In this document: positions 23,584-31,673 of the stretch, piece after piece | How the letters are laid out: each line of letters starts with the position of its first letter | Position numbering within the stretch: position 1 is the stretch's first letter | Origin: Hymenobacter rigui | GTDB taxonomy: Bacteria > Bacteroidota > Bacteroidia > Cytophagales > Hymenobacteraceae | NCBI RefSeq assembly: GCF_003944715.1 | Contig: NZ_RWIT01000003.1 | Coordinates: forward strand, 248,001 to 312,000 | Length of the DNA stretch: 64,000 nt | Direction: 5' to 3' | Made by a program: the position numbers and the translations under genes | The notes under the pieces: model-generated | The model's database searches: none | Told to the model about the DNA's origin: nothing | The model's input: only the letters and a program-made list of their open reading frames with translations

Positions 23584-25035
23584 TTACTCAAACCGGATGG
23601 CAGCTTTCTGCTCAATCTGCCAGGCGCCGGCGGCTTTGCGCAGCACACCTTCTTCCTCCGTCACGATGCGCGTGACTGGGCCGGCGGGCTGCTGGTACTT
23701 GCAGGCTTCGCGCAGGGAATATTGCGCGCTCTGAATGGCGTAAGCGTGCACGGCGGGGTTCTGCGTCACGCTGAATGTAGCCAGCTCGGGCCACTGCGGG
23801 TCCAGGTGAATCTCGTAGATGCTGTCGTGCTGGGGCTCGTCGGAGAAGTCGTACTCGTTGAACACGCCGTTTACGGGCACCTTCACGTAGCGCGTGCGGG
23901 GCAGATCGGCGGCGGATACGACCGGGGTAGCGGCGGGCGCAGTTGGCAGCTGCACGGGCGGTACCAGGTTGTCGAACTCCTCCTGCGAGGCGGCGGGGCT
24001 GGTTACCGGGGCGGCCGGAGCAGCCGTGGGCGGTACCGGAGCCGGCGCGGGCGCTGCCACCGGCACGGGTGGTGCTACCGGGGCCGGCGCAGGCGCTACG
24101 GGCTGCGGCGCAGGGGCTACGGGTTGCGGAGCCGGGGCCGGAGAGGCGGGAGCTACGTTAGCTTTCGGCGCGGCCGGGCGCTTCTGCAGCTCCTGCTCCA
24201 CGCGCTGCTGGATCAATTGTTCCAGCTCGCGCAGCTGGGCCGGCGAGAACCGCTCGGCCGGTTTGCCGCTGCTGTCGGGCGTTGTTTGCAGAGCCAGAAT
24301 TTCGTCCCGGCGCTTGTCGATGCGGGCGCTCAGCTCCTTCTGAAACTCCCCGAGGCTCTTGCGCATCAGCGCGTACAGCACCAGGCTCAACAGGGCCAGA
24401 ATCAGCCCCAGAGGGCCAAAAAACTTGTTCATCAGGCTTTCCCCGGCCCCAGATGCCGCGGCTGGTGTAGGGGTAGCCACGCCCGCCTCGTCCAAACCAG
24501 CGTCGCCGGGGGCGGCGGCCGTGGCCTCGTCGGTGGTGGCGGTGGTATCAACGGTTTCGGCGGCGGCTTCGGCCGCGGGCAGGTCGCCGATGGGCGTGCC
24601 CTGGTCGAGGTAGTTTTTCAGGGCCGCTTCCAGCTTCGTCACGCCGGCCAGCCGGGCGGCATTGCCCTTGCGGGCGGGCGAGGTGCGCAGCCGGTTGATA
24701 ATTTCACGCACCAGCGTCTGCAGGCGGGAGTTGTCGGAGCCCAGACCCTTGTACATCACGCCCTGCACCTCCAGCGGCTGGTACAGCGCCGAGTACACCC
24801 GCTGCTCATCAGCCTTGATGCTACCGGCAAAGTCCTTCAGCGGACCCCCACATTTCAGTTGGCTTTTCAGCTCGGGGTGGCCCGTGTCTTCGTACACGAA
24901 CTTGGCCGTAGCGCACCAGATCTGCACTTTGCGCTCCTCCAACGTGGGCTGGCCGAGGGGCGTTTGGGCATGGCCGCCCGCCGCAAGCAGCAGCAGGCCG
25001 GTAAGCAAAGAAGCAACGCGGCGGGAAAGGGTCAT
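23584..25035 (-). CDS. single-pass membrane protein with Pro/Ala-rich linker
   Basis: A 483-aa protein in the motor/cytoskeleton cluster. Signal peptide MTLSRRVASLLTGLLLLAAGGHAQ; periplasmic domain about 25-200 with two cysteines (Cys41, Cys62) that could form a disulfide; TM at 206-224 (FGPLGLILALLSLVLYALM); a helical, charged segment to about 290; a low-complexity Pro/Ala/Val linker about 290-350; and a C-terminal cytoplasmic beta-rich domain (RTRYVKVPVNGVFNEYDF, then IYEIHLDPQWPELATF). No known family is recognised. A link between a periplasmic sensor part and cytoplasmic filament proteins would fit its topology. Confidence 0.85.
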   Translation of the reverse strand: MTLSRRVASLLTGLLLLAAGGHAQTPLGQPTLEERKVQIWCATAKFVYEDTGHPELKSQLKCGGPLKDFAGSIKADEQRVYSALYQPLEVQGVMYKGLGSDNSRLQTLVREIINRLRTSPARKGNAARLAGVTKLEAALKNYLDQGTPIGDLPAAEAAAETVDTTATTDEATAAAPGDAGLDEAGVATPTPAAASGAGESLMNKFFGPLGLILALLSLVLYALMRKSLGEFQKELSARIDKRRDEILALQTTPDSSGKPAERFSPAQLRELEQLIQQRVEQELQKRPAAPKANVAPASPAPAPQPVAPAPQPVAPAPAPVAPPVPVAAPAPAPVPPTAAPAAPVTSPAASQEEFDNLVPPVQLPTAPAATPVVSAADLPRTRYVKVPVNGVFNEYDFSDEPQHDSIYEIHLDPQWPELATFSVTQNPAVHAYAIQSAQYSLREACKYQQPAGPVTRIVTEEEGVLRKAAGAWQIEQKAAIRFE

Positions 25036-25077
25036 AGGGTGTTTGGGGTAGCAGGTTGAGCCAGACGAAACTAGAGC

Positions 25078-25236
25078 TAAAAACTAAAAGCTAGTTCCCC
25101 TCCTTGGAAAGGAGGGGTTAGGGGTGGTTGATGATGACAGAACGATTTTAGAACTAGAGATAGCCGATGTTCAAACGCAAGATCAACCACCCCTAGCCCC
25201 TCCTTTCCAAGGAGGGGAACTAGCTTTTAGTTTTTA
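25078..25236. repeat. cluster palindrome copy C
   Basis: Longest clean copy: the outer 23 bp (TAAAAACTAAAAGCTAG...) are exactly complementary at both ends, and the core is as in copy A. Ends 17 bp from the stop codon of the DUF559 gene. Confidence 0.95.
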
Positions 25237-25252
25237 GGAGTGTTGTGCATCA

Positions 25253-25627
25253 TTACTTCTTGACAAAAGCCGCTTCAATAGCAGCCAGTATGCTTTCCGG
25301 ATGGCTCCAGAAATCCTTGTTCTCAAACCGCAGCACGCGTAAGCCTTGGGCCTCCAGGTACTGCGTGCGGTGTATGTCCCGCGCATTGCCCACCACGTCA
25401 TAATGCCCGGCCCCATCCAGCTCTACTACCAGCTTCTCAGCGGGACAATAGAAATCCACGATGTATGGCCCGACACTGTGCTGTCGCCGAAACTTACGCC
25501 CGGCCAGCTGACTGCGCTGCAAGTACGTCCATAACGAAGCCTCCGCCGAAGTCAGGTTGTTGCGCAGTTCCCGGCGCTGCTGCTTTTGCGGAGCAAGGTT
25601 GTGCCGACGTTCTGCGTGCTCAGCCAT
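25253..25627 (-). CDS. DUF559 (Vsr-like) endonuclease-domain protein
   Basis: A 124-aa protein starting at the ATG MAEHAERRHNLAPQ; a TTG three codons upstream is less likely. It has the complete DUF559 pattern: LRNNLTSAEASLWTYLQ, GRKFRRQHSVGPYIVDFYC, LVVELDGAGHY and GLRVLRFENKDF. Asp and Glu of the VDFYC and VELDG strands fit a PD-(D/E)XK-type nuclease fold related to Vsr. Palindrome copies C and D flank it closely on both sides, so it may have arrived as a repeat-bounded cassette rather than belonging to the motor system. Its biological target is unknown. Confidence 0.88.
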   Translation of the reverse strand: MAEHAERRHNLAPQKQQRRELRNNLTSAEASLWTYLQRSQLAGRKFRRQHSVGPYIVDFYCPAEKLVVELDGAGHYDVVGNARDIHRTQYLEAQGLRVLRFENKDFWSHPESILAAIEAAFVKK

Positions 25628-25640
25628 TGTGACCAAGGTT

Positions 25641-25783
25641 AGAAACTATCTCCCCTCCTTGGAAAGGAGGGGTTGGGGGTGGTTGACTCGTTGAACGAGT
25701 ACTAGAGCTAAAAGCTAACGGGCCGTTCAACGATTGTCAACCACCCCTAGCCCCTCCTTTCCAAGGAGGGGAACTAGTTTTTA
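25641..25783. repeat. cluster palindrome copy D
   Basis: Arms about 25641-25687 and 25736-25783, same core as the other copies, beginning 14 bp upstream of the DUF559 start codon. Confidence 0.95.
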
Positions 25784-25808
25784 GTTTTTAGCTCTAGTTT
25801 CTTTCATA

Positions 25809-28800
25809 CTACGCCTGCAACTCGCGGCTCAGGTTGTACAGCGCCTGTTTTAGCGGCAGGAAAAACAGAGTTTCGGGCAGGGTTTCGTCGGAGGAGAGCT
25901 GGCGCTGGAACTGGTGCAGACCCAGGCTCAGGCTGTCCTCGATTTCGCGGAGCAGGATATCTTTTACGCGCTGACGGTCCACGTCCACGCCTACTTCGCG
26001 CAGGTAGGGGGCTACGTCGTCGCCTTCCAGCACCAGGGTGAGGTAGTTGCGCACGTTGTCGAGCACCGTGTTTTTCAGCTCGGCATCTACCTGGTTTAGT
26101 TTCAGGCGCTGCTGGTTGAGCTCGGTGCCTTCTACGGCGCCGCTGTACTTCACGGGCTTGATGTTGTCGTAGTCGGTGGTGGTTTTTTCCTCGAACAGCA
26201 CGCCGCCGTTAGTGGTGGCTTCCTTGGGGTTGTCGGCCAGGATGACGCGGAAGTTGTGGGGCGGCTCCACGCCCGTCACGGCCTGGAAGATGGCCTTCGT
26301 AATCTTCTCAATGGCCACCAGGGAGCTGCCCCCGGCCAGCAGGCGCAGGTACAGGCTGCCTTTGCCAGAGAAGCACAGGTAGCGCGGCGTTTTCAGGCCG
26401 AGGTGCTTGGTGAGCTGCGCCGTATGGTAGATGATGCTGGTGTAGTGCAGGTAGAACAGCACCCGCAGCTGCCGGCCCTTGCCGAGGCCCAGGGCCTGGG
26501 TGAAGCGCAGGGCATCATCGTACTTGAACAGCAGGCTGGTCACGTCGGCGGAGCCGAAATCGGTGTTGCTGAGGGCGGCGCGCAGGTAGCCTTTGTACTC
26601 CTGGTTTTGCTCGGAGTCGGGCAGGCTTTCCACGTGGCCCACGCCGAGGCGCAGCAGACCGTTCTGCTTGGGCGCGCCCTGCACGCGGGCGTAACCATCG
26701 CCCCACAGGTCGTCGCCGGCGAAGCGGAACGAGGTACTGTAGGCCGGTTTCTGGTCAGCGAACAGCAGCAAATCGGTGGTGCCGCCGCCGATGTCGATGT
26801 TCACCACATTTTCGTCGCGGTTGGGCACCACTTGATTGGTGGCGGTGAGGTAGTAGTACGGGGCCACCGACTCGGTGAGGCAGATAGTAGCGCGGCGCGT
26901 CTTGAACACCTGCTGGAACGACTCATCCCACACCTGCTGGAACTGGTTGCGCAGGAACCCGTCGAAGCTAAGCGGCGCAAACCATACCACGCGGGTATCC
27001 TCCAGAATACCGCCGTGCAACGCCGCCTTGTGGCGCAGCAGCAGCAGAATTTCCCGGAAAAACGCCTCTATGCGGGCCACACCCTGCGGGTCCAGCTCGG
27101 CCGACCATTTCAGGTTGGTCACGAACCGGTTCTGGGGCAGCTCGGCTGTATTTTCGGTGTTGATGCTAAAGCCGATGTTGATGTTGCTGAGCACCTTGGC
27201 CGGCTCGTTGGCAAACGACGTGGTTTCGCACACCGCCGTCCGAATCGGAAACTCATACACCGAGCCACCTTCGCCCACGAACGAGGGCACGAACTCCCGG
27301 TTCTGCAGCGTGGCAATGTTGTCCCAGATCTGGCCGGCGCCAGTGCGGTAGCGCTGGGCGGCCGAAAGGCCTTGGTCAGCTACCGGCGCATGCAGCCACT
27401 CCACCTGCACATCGGCCTCGCCGATAGTGAGGGGGCGCGGGTGGGCGCTCGGCGAATCGGCGTAGGCAATGTGGGTGTTGGTGGTGCCGAAGTCGACGGC
27501 AAACGTGAAGCGGCGGGTGCCGCGGTCCAGCTCGCGCCAGCGCGGCACCAGCAGGCCCCGAGCCGGTTCCGCGCCAATAGTGGCGGGCGGGCAGGTCAGC
27601 TCGGCCAGATCGAAGTGGGTGCCGGTGACTTCGTAGTAGGTGCTGCCGGCGGTGGCCATGCTTTTCTGGGTGCGCTCGTAGCGGGTGGCGCGGCGGGCGG
27701 CTCCCTGCTCCGTGATTCGCTCCCCGTTCACGAAGAACGTGAGGTCGTAGCGGCGGTTGAGCATGGTGGGCGCGTTGTCGGCATCCACCAGCATCACCTT
27801 GTAGAGGTCGTTGTACTCGGGCTGGTAGCGCACCTTATAGAACGGGAACACGCCCACGCCCACGGCGGCTTTCACAATGCGGCCCTTCTCCAGAATCTCG
27901 CGGCCCTGAGCATCCTTGGGGTTCTGCGGATTGTGGTAGTAGCTGCGCTCGAAAGTGATGAAGCGGCCCGCCTGCACCGGCACCCGCAGCTGTACGCGCA
28001 CGTGGCTCAGGTCGATGGTGAAGGTGAGCAGCTCGGCCAGCTCGTTCTCGGTGAAATACTCGAAAAACGCCTGTTTCAGCGGCAGCAGATAAGGGAACCG
28101 CGCCCGGCCCTGGCCGTCGGCCCCGTACTGGAACGTGACTTTGCCGGTATGGAAACGCTGGGTGTTCAGTTCGTAGGGCAGCTCCACCAACGAGTCTTCC
28201 AGCAGGTCGCCCACCGTGAGATAGGGGTACTTGAAGCCTTTGCCGGGCAGCACGCGGCTTTCCAGCGCCACCTCGTCGTAGTAGGGAACCGGCGTGCGGT
28301 CGTCCCAGGGCTGGCCGTTGAGGTAGTTGGCGCCGGGCATCGTCAGGTTCGGGCGCAGCACCAAAGGGCGCGGCCGGCCCGTCGTCGATTCGCGGGTGGG
28401 CTGGATGAACAGGTCGGAACTGGTCACGGCCGACTGGTCGGCGCGGCTGGGCAGGGGCACGCCTTTCACGCTCACCAGGTTCCCTTGCACGTCGGCCAGG
28501 GCCGGGTAGCGGGCGGCAAACTGCTGGGCGCTCCGGTCGCCCTGCATCTGGAGCTGGTTGATTTTCGAGCGGTCGAGGCCCGCATACACGCTGCCGGCAA
28601 ATTCGCGGCGCTGCAGCTGCGGATAGGCCAGAAACAGCTCGTACACGAACTCCCGGAACTGCGGGTCCCGGTCTTCGAGCAGCACGGTCTGCTGGTCGAA
28701 GTAGTGGCCGCGGGCCTGGGGCCGCTCCAGGTCCAGGGGCGTCACGGCGGGGCCGGTGAACAGGATGGTCAGCGGCGAGGTGCCGCCCAGCAGGCGCGTG

Positions 28801-29273
28801 CCGCCCGCCAGTTCCGGCGACTCATAGTACACCAGGTACATGTCGGAGAAGTCGCGGAACCGCTCGTCCTGCATGTACAGCTGCAGGGTTTCGCCCAGCA
28901 GGCGCGTGCCCTCATCCTGCCGCATCCGGCGGATTTCGGCCTCGGCATTCCAGCGGCGCAGCGTGATTTTGCGGCCGGCCTGGGTGTAGAGGTGGTAGTT
29001 ATAGAGCAGCTCCAGCAAATCCCAGAAGTGCGTGGTCAGCTCGTGGTACACCGAGCCGGGGTTGCGCTGCCCCTCCCGGGCCAGAAAATCAAAAGCCGTT
29101 TCAAACAGGTGCATCCGCGCAAACGGCGTCGGGATGCTCACGGCCAGGTTGCGCGACTTACCCCCCGCGGGGTCGGTCACGGTGTTGATTTCGGTGCTGG
29201 TAACGGGGGCGGTTTTCTGCCAGCCCTGCACCTGCTGGGAGCCGTTGTTGTGTAAGCGAAGGACTTTGGCCAT
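25809..29273 (-). CDS. large protein with C-terminal actin/Hsp70-like ATPase module
   Basis: A 1154-aa soluble protein. Residues 1-580 form a large N-terminal region of unknown fold, without membrane segments. Residues about 588-1090 carry the actin/Hsp70/sugar-kinase nucleotide-binding elements in order: phosphate-1 FAVDFGTTNTHIAY (591-604), phosphate-2 VVNIDIGGGTTDLLLF (823-838) and the adenosine motif LCFSGKGSLYLRLL (966-979). The invariant acidic and glycine residues are intact, so ATP binding is likely. Fusion of such a module to a ~580-residue N-terminal partner is unusual. The gene lies between the tubulin-like gene and the motor genes. A G10 tract ends 7 nt before its ATG. Confidence 0.88.
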   Translation of the reverse strand: MAKVLRLHNNGSQQVQGWQKTAPVTSTEINTVTDPAGGKSRNLAVSIPTPFARMHLFETAFDFLAREGQRNPGSVYHELTTHFWDLLELLYNYHLYTQAGRKITLRRWNAEAEIRRMRQDEGTRLLGETLQLYMQDERFRDFSDMYLVYYESPELAGGTRLLGGTSPLTILFTGPAVTPLDLERPQARGHYFDQQTVLLEDRDPQFREFVYELFLAYPQLQRREFAGSVYAGLDRSKINQLQMQGDRSAQQFAARYPALADVQGNLVSVKGVPLPSRADQSAVTSSDLFIQPTRESTTGRPRPLVLRPNLTMPGANYLNGQPWDDRTPVPYYDEVALESRVLPGKGFKYPYLTVGDLLEDSLVELPYELNTQRFHTGKVTFQYGADGQGRARFPYLLPLKQAFFEYFTENELAELLTFTIDLSHVRVQLRVPVQAGRFITFERSYYHNPQNPKDAQGREILEKGRIVKAAVGVGVFPFYKVRYQPEYNDLYKVMLVDADNAPTMLNRRYDLTFFVNGERITEQGAARRATRYERTQKSMATAGSTYYEVTGTHFDLAELTCPPATIGAEPARGLLVPRWRELDRGTRRFTFAVDFGTTNTHIAYADSPSAHPRPLTIGEADVQVEWLHAPVADQGLSAAQRYRTGAGQIWDNIATLQNREFVPSFVGEGGSVYEFPIRTAVCETTSFANEPAKVLSNINIGFSINTENTAELPQNRFVTNLKWSAELDPQGVARIEAFFREILLLLRHKAALHGGILEDTRVVWFAPLSFDGFLRNQFQQVWDESFQQVFKTRRATICLTESVAPYYYLTATNQVVPNRDENVVNIDIGGGTTDLLLFADQKPAYSTSFRFAGDDLWGDGYARVQGAPKQNGLLRLGVGHVESLPDSEQNQEYKGYLRAALSNTDFGSADVTSLLFKYDDALRFTQALGLGKGRQLRVLFYLHYTSIIYHTAQLTKHLGLKTPRYLCFSGKGSLYLRLLAGGSSLVAIEKITKAIFQAVTGVEPPHNFRVILADNPKEATTNGGVLFEEKTTTDYDNIKPVKYSGAVEGTELNQQRLKLNQVDAELKNTVLDNVRNYLTLVLEGDDVAPYLREVGVDVDRQRVKDILLREIEDSLSLGLHQFQRQLSSDETLPETLFFLPLKQALYNLSRELQA

Positions 29274-29280
29274 ATCGGGA

Positions 29281-29290
29281 CCCCCCCCCC
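29281..29290 (-). promoter_or_regulatory. G10 homopolymer tract before the actin-like gene
   Basis: Ten consecutive C on the plus strand (G10 on the coding strand) end 7 nt upstream of the start codon at 29273, where a ribosome-binding site would lie. Slippage here would alter translation or promoter spacing. Confidence 0.6.
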
Positions 29291-29390
29291 GGCCCCACTC
29301 TGCTCGAACCGCAGAATCCTACGGGAGAGGGGGAGCCTGACGAAGGTTGCTTGGGGTGATTTTTTACTGCTAGAGACTACTACTAGAAAG

Positions 29391-29544
29391 CTAGTTCCCC
29401 TCCTTGGAAAGGAGGGGCTAGGGGTGGTTGATGCGTTGAACGGTGCCGATTGAGTCGTTCAGGTAAACAACATCAGCGCGCGGGCAAACCACCCCAGCCG
29501 CGCCTTCGGCACGGCGTCCCCTCCTTTCCAAGGAGGGGGGTTTT
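29391..29544. repeat. cluster palindrome copy E (with inserted GC-rich segment)
   Basis: Left arm 29391-29431 matches the other copies; the right arm (29485-29544) is interrupted by a GC-rich segment CGCGCCTTCGGCACGGCGT. It lies between the tubulin-like and actin-like genes. Confidence 0.88.
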
Positions 29545-29548
29545 CGTT

Positions 29549-30997
29549 CTACACCACTTTCACTTTCTCCTCAAACGCCTTATCCGTCACATCATAGAAC
29601 AGCTCCAGCAGCTTGCGGAAGTTGTCGGGTTCCTGGATGGACTTCTCGGTTTTGTTGAGGTTGTCGAGCAGGTAGTTGTGGCTGAGGCCCTTGTTGAAGA
29701 AGTCGTTCCACTTCTTTTCCACCGGCTTGCCCAGGATCATGGCGTTAAAGTCGTCGGTTTGGAGGTCGAAGGGGCGGAAGGCGCGGCGGTTCTGGGCCAT
29801 CTCTTGCAGCCACTGATCCACGCCCATGTCTTGGCTGTGCAGGAAGGTGTTCAGCTCCCGGAAGATGGGCTCGTTGCGCATGGCGTAGTCCAGCTTCAGG
29901 TTGTCGGCGTAGGGCGCTTTGTCGGTGGGCAGGTGCTGCTTGTGGTAGCGCGTGAAGTACAGGAACTGCGTGAGCTGCTTGGCCATGATTTCCCGCGTCT
30001 CATCGGGCAGGTGGCTGAACTGGATTTCGGGGGCGTCGGTGCCCAGGCCGTACTCGTGGAAGTGCGGGCCGCCAGTGCGCAGCTCGGCGGGCGAGTAGCG
30101 CATGAAATCCACGATACTCAGGGCCGCCAGCAGCTCAATCACGTGGGCCTTGTTCTTCTGCTGGGTGCCGCCGGGCTGGTTTTCGTAGGGCGTGTCGGGC
30201 GTGTCGGCGAGGTAGTACAGCGCGTCGAGGCCCTGGAGGTTATGCTCGTAGTAGCTGAGCGCCGCCTTGGTTTTGGTGAGGAAGTTGTTGGAGTCGATGA
30301 CGGCGTTATCCTCGCTCTGGAGGGCGAAGTAGGGCATTACCGTCACGGCCCCGGTGGGCGCGTCGCGCAGGTAGCGGGCGTTGCTGAGGCGGGTGTTCGA
30401 GTCCTTCAGGTTCTTGAGCATCAGCGGGAAGCCCGCCGCGCCCGTACCGCCGAAGATGCTCGACACGAAGAACACCCGGTCGCCGTCCTGGAAGTTGTCA
30501 GCGAAAAACCGCATTTCGGGGCTTTCCACCAGCTTGTTCAGCACAATGCTGCCCACGTTGGGTGAGCCGCGGAAGCCAATCGTCAGCGGGCTTTCCAGGT
30601 TGTCCTGCGTAAACAGCAGATCCACCAATCCCTTCGAGTCCACACTCAATCCGTCGTAGCTCAGGTACTGCCGGAAGCTCTGGTTGATGCCGCCAAAGTC
30701 GAAGATGAAGGTATCCTTCACCGAGCCGTTCACATCCTGCGAAATGCCGCTCAGCGTGCTGATATCGGTTTTGAAGAAGCCTTCTTCGCGGGGGCCGAGG
30801 CGCTTGTAGATCTGCTGGTAGCTCTGCAGCAGCTGCACCGTGCGGTTCATGTCGCCGTTGTGCGCGTCGGGGTCGATGATGATGGGCACCACCCGGTCGC
30901 AGTTGGGCAGTTCCACGCCCGCCGCCAGCAGCATGGTCAGGGAGCGAATCACACGGGAACCCGTGCCGCCAATACCGAATAAAAAGAGTTTAGCCAT
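29549..30997 (-). CDS. tubulin/FtsZ-like GTPase
   Basis: A 482-aa soluble protein of the divergent tubulin-like group (Tubulin_2-like). The N-terminal nucleotide loop is FGIGGTGSRV (7-16), and the tubulin signature loop appears as SSIFGGTGAAGFP (179-191), a variant of the FtsZ GGGTGTG motif. Helix 7-like sequence lies near 222-251 (PYFALQSEDNAVIDSNNFLT). Asp42/Asp44 in IIIDPDAHN may contact the nucleotide. It lacks FtsZ's C-terminal peptide and is not the cell-division FtsZ. It heads the actin-like and motor genes on the same strand. Filament formation is inferred from the family, not shown. Confidence 0.85.
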   Translation of the reverse strand: MAKLFLFGIGGTGSRVIRSLTMLLAAGVELPNCDRVVPIIIDPDAHNGDMNRTVQLLQSYQQIYKRLGPREEGFFKTDISTLSGISQDVNGSVKDTFIFDFGGINQSFRQYLSYDGLSVDSKGLVDLLFTQDNLESPLTIGFRGSPNVGSIVLNKLVESPEMRFFADNFQDGDRVFFVSSIFGGTGAAGFPLMLKNLKDSNTRLSNARYLRDAPTGAVTVMPYFALQSEDNAVIDSNNFLTKTKAALSYYEHNLQGLDALYYLADTPDTPYENQPGGTQQKNKAHVIELLAALSIVDFMRYSPAELRTGGPHFHEYGLGTDAPEIQFSHLPDETREIMAKQLTQFLYFTRYHKQHLPTDKAPYADNLKLDYAMRNEPIFRELNTFLHSQDMGVDQWLQEMAQNRRAFRPFDLQTDDFNAMILGKPVEKKWNDFFNKGLSHNYLLDNLNKTEKSIQEPDNFRKLLELFYDVTDKAFEEKVKVV

Positions 30998-31115
30998 GAA
31001 TCGCAGATTTTGCAGATTAAGATTGATTTCGCTGATTGATTACCCAGGCAGCCGACAACGCAAGCAAGCCCCGCCGCAATCTGTGTAATCCTTACATCAG
31101 CAACATCTGTGATTT
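30998..31115. repeat. degenerate inverted repeat (CAGATT words)
   Basis: Imperfect arms built from words such as AATCGCAGATTTTGCAGATT and AATCTGTG, filling the whole space between the start codon of the tubulin-like gene and the stop codon of the 3-TM gene. Confidence 0.6.
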
Positions 31116-31506
31116 AGAACGGTGTCGTGCTGGCGTTGGTGGAGGCGCGCTTGAGCAGCACGGAGAACAGGAAAAACCAGAACATGCCCAGGATGGCGTT
31201 CCAGGTGGCCAACCAGTAGATGTAGCTGTGGTCGGTAACCTGCTGGGCGTTGGTCTGCCAGATGGTGACGACGAAGGCAATCAGCGCATTCAGGCCCAAG
31301 AAGATGGCCCAGTGCCGGCCCTTGTTGAAGGTGGCCACACCCATGGCTCGGTTGATGAGCAGGTAGAACACTACCACCATCCCGAGCGAAACGCCCAGAT
31401 TCAGCAACCCCAGGTTGGGGAAGATAACGTCGCGGTACACGGGGGTGTCGGCTGGTGGTTGGGGCGCGCCGATGAGTTCGTAGAGGAAGCGGAAGAATGC
31501 TTTCAT
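31114..31506 (-). CDS. three- to four-TM membrane protein, 130 aa
   Basis: The start MKAFFRFLYELIGAPQPPAD was chosen because the longer frame adds non-hydrophobic sequence rich in Arg/Pro. Hydrophobic segments lie near 33-51 (GLLNLGVSLGMVVVFYLLI), 65-82 (HWAIFLGLNALIAFVVTIW) and 97-117 (ATWNAILGMFWFFLFSVLL). There are no catalytic motifs. It lies between the vWA-like lipoprotein and the tubulin-like gene on the same strand, so it is a candidate membrane anchor of the system. No family is recognised. Confidence 0.8.
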   Translation of the reverse strand: MKAFFRFLYELIGAPQPPADTPVYRDVIFPNLGLLNLGVSLGMVVVFYLLINRAMGVATFNKGRHWAIFLGLNALIAFVVTIWQTNAQQVTDHSYIYWLATWNAILGMFWFFLFSVLLKRASTNASTTPF

Positions 31507-31673
31507 GGAAAGTGGTGAGGCCGGGCTCCGGGCCGGCAACCCGTGGAACGATGAGAAGGAAACGAAATTGTGAGGCCGAACCCAGTACGGCCGGACGACC
31601 CCAAGGAACGAAAACCGTTCCAAACCGTCTGACCAAGGCTATGCCGCAGGCGGAAACAGGTGCCACAGGCGGC

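Noticed and set aside
20840..25035. Calling the motor genes a Zorya defence system
   Set aside because: Only the ZorA/ZorB-like pair is present; no ZorC/D/E/F/G-like partner was recognised, and the neighbours are cytoskeletal-type genes.
26256..29255. 999-codon open frame on the plus strand, antisense to the actin-like gene
   Set aside because: It is a shadow of the high-GC minus-strand gene: His/Gln/Arg/Val-rich, no domain, while the minus strand carries clear nucleotide-binding motifs.
21541..29544. Insertion sequences marked by terminal inverted repeats
   Set aside because: The palindromes have no transposase, and each is a single hairpin rather than a pair of ends around a mobile gene, except possibly the DUF559 unit.
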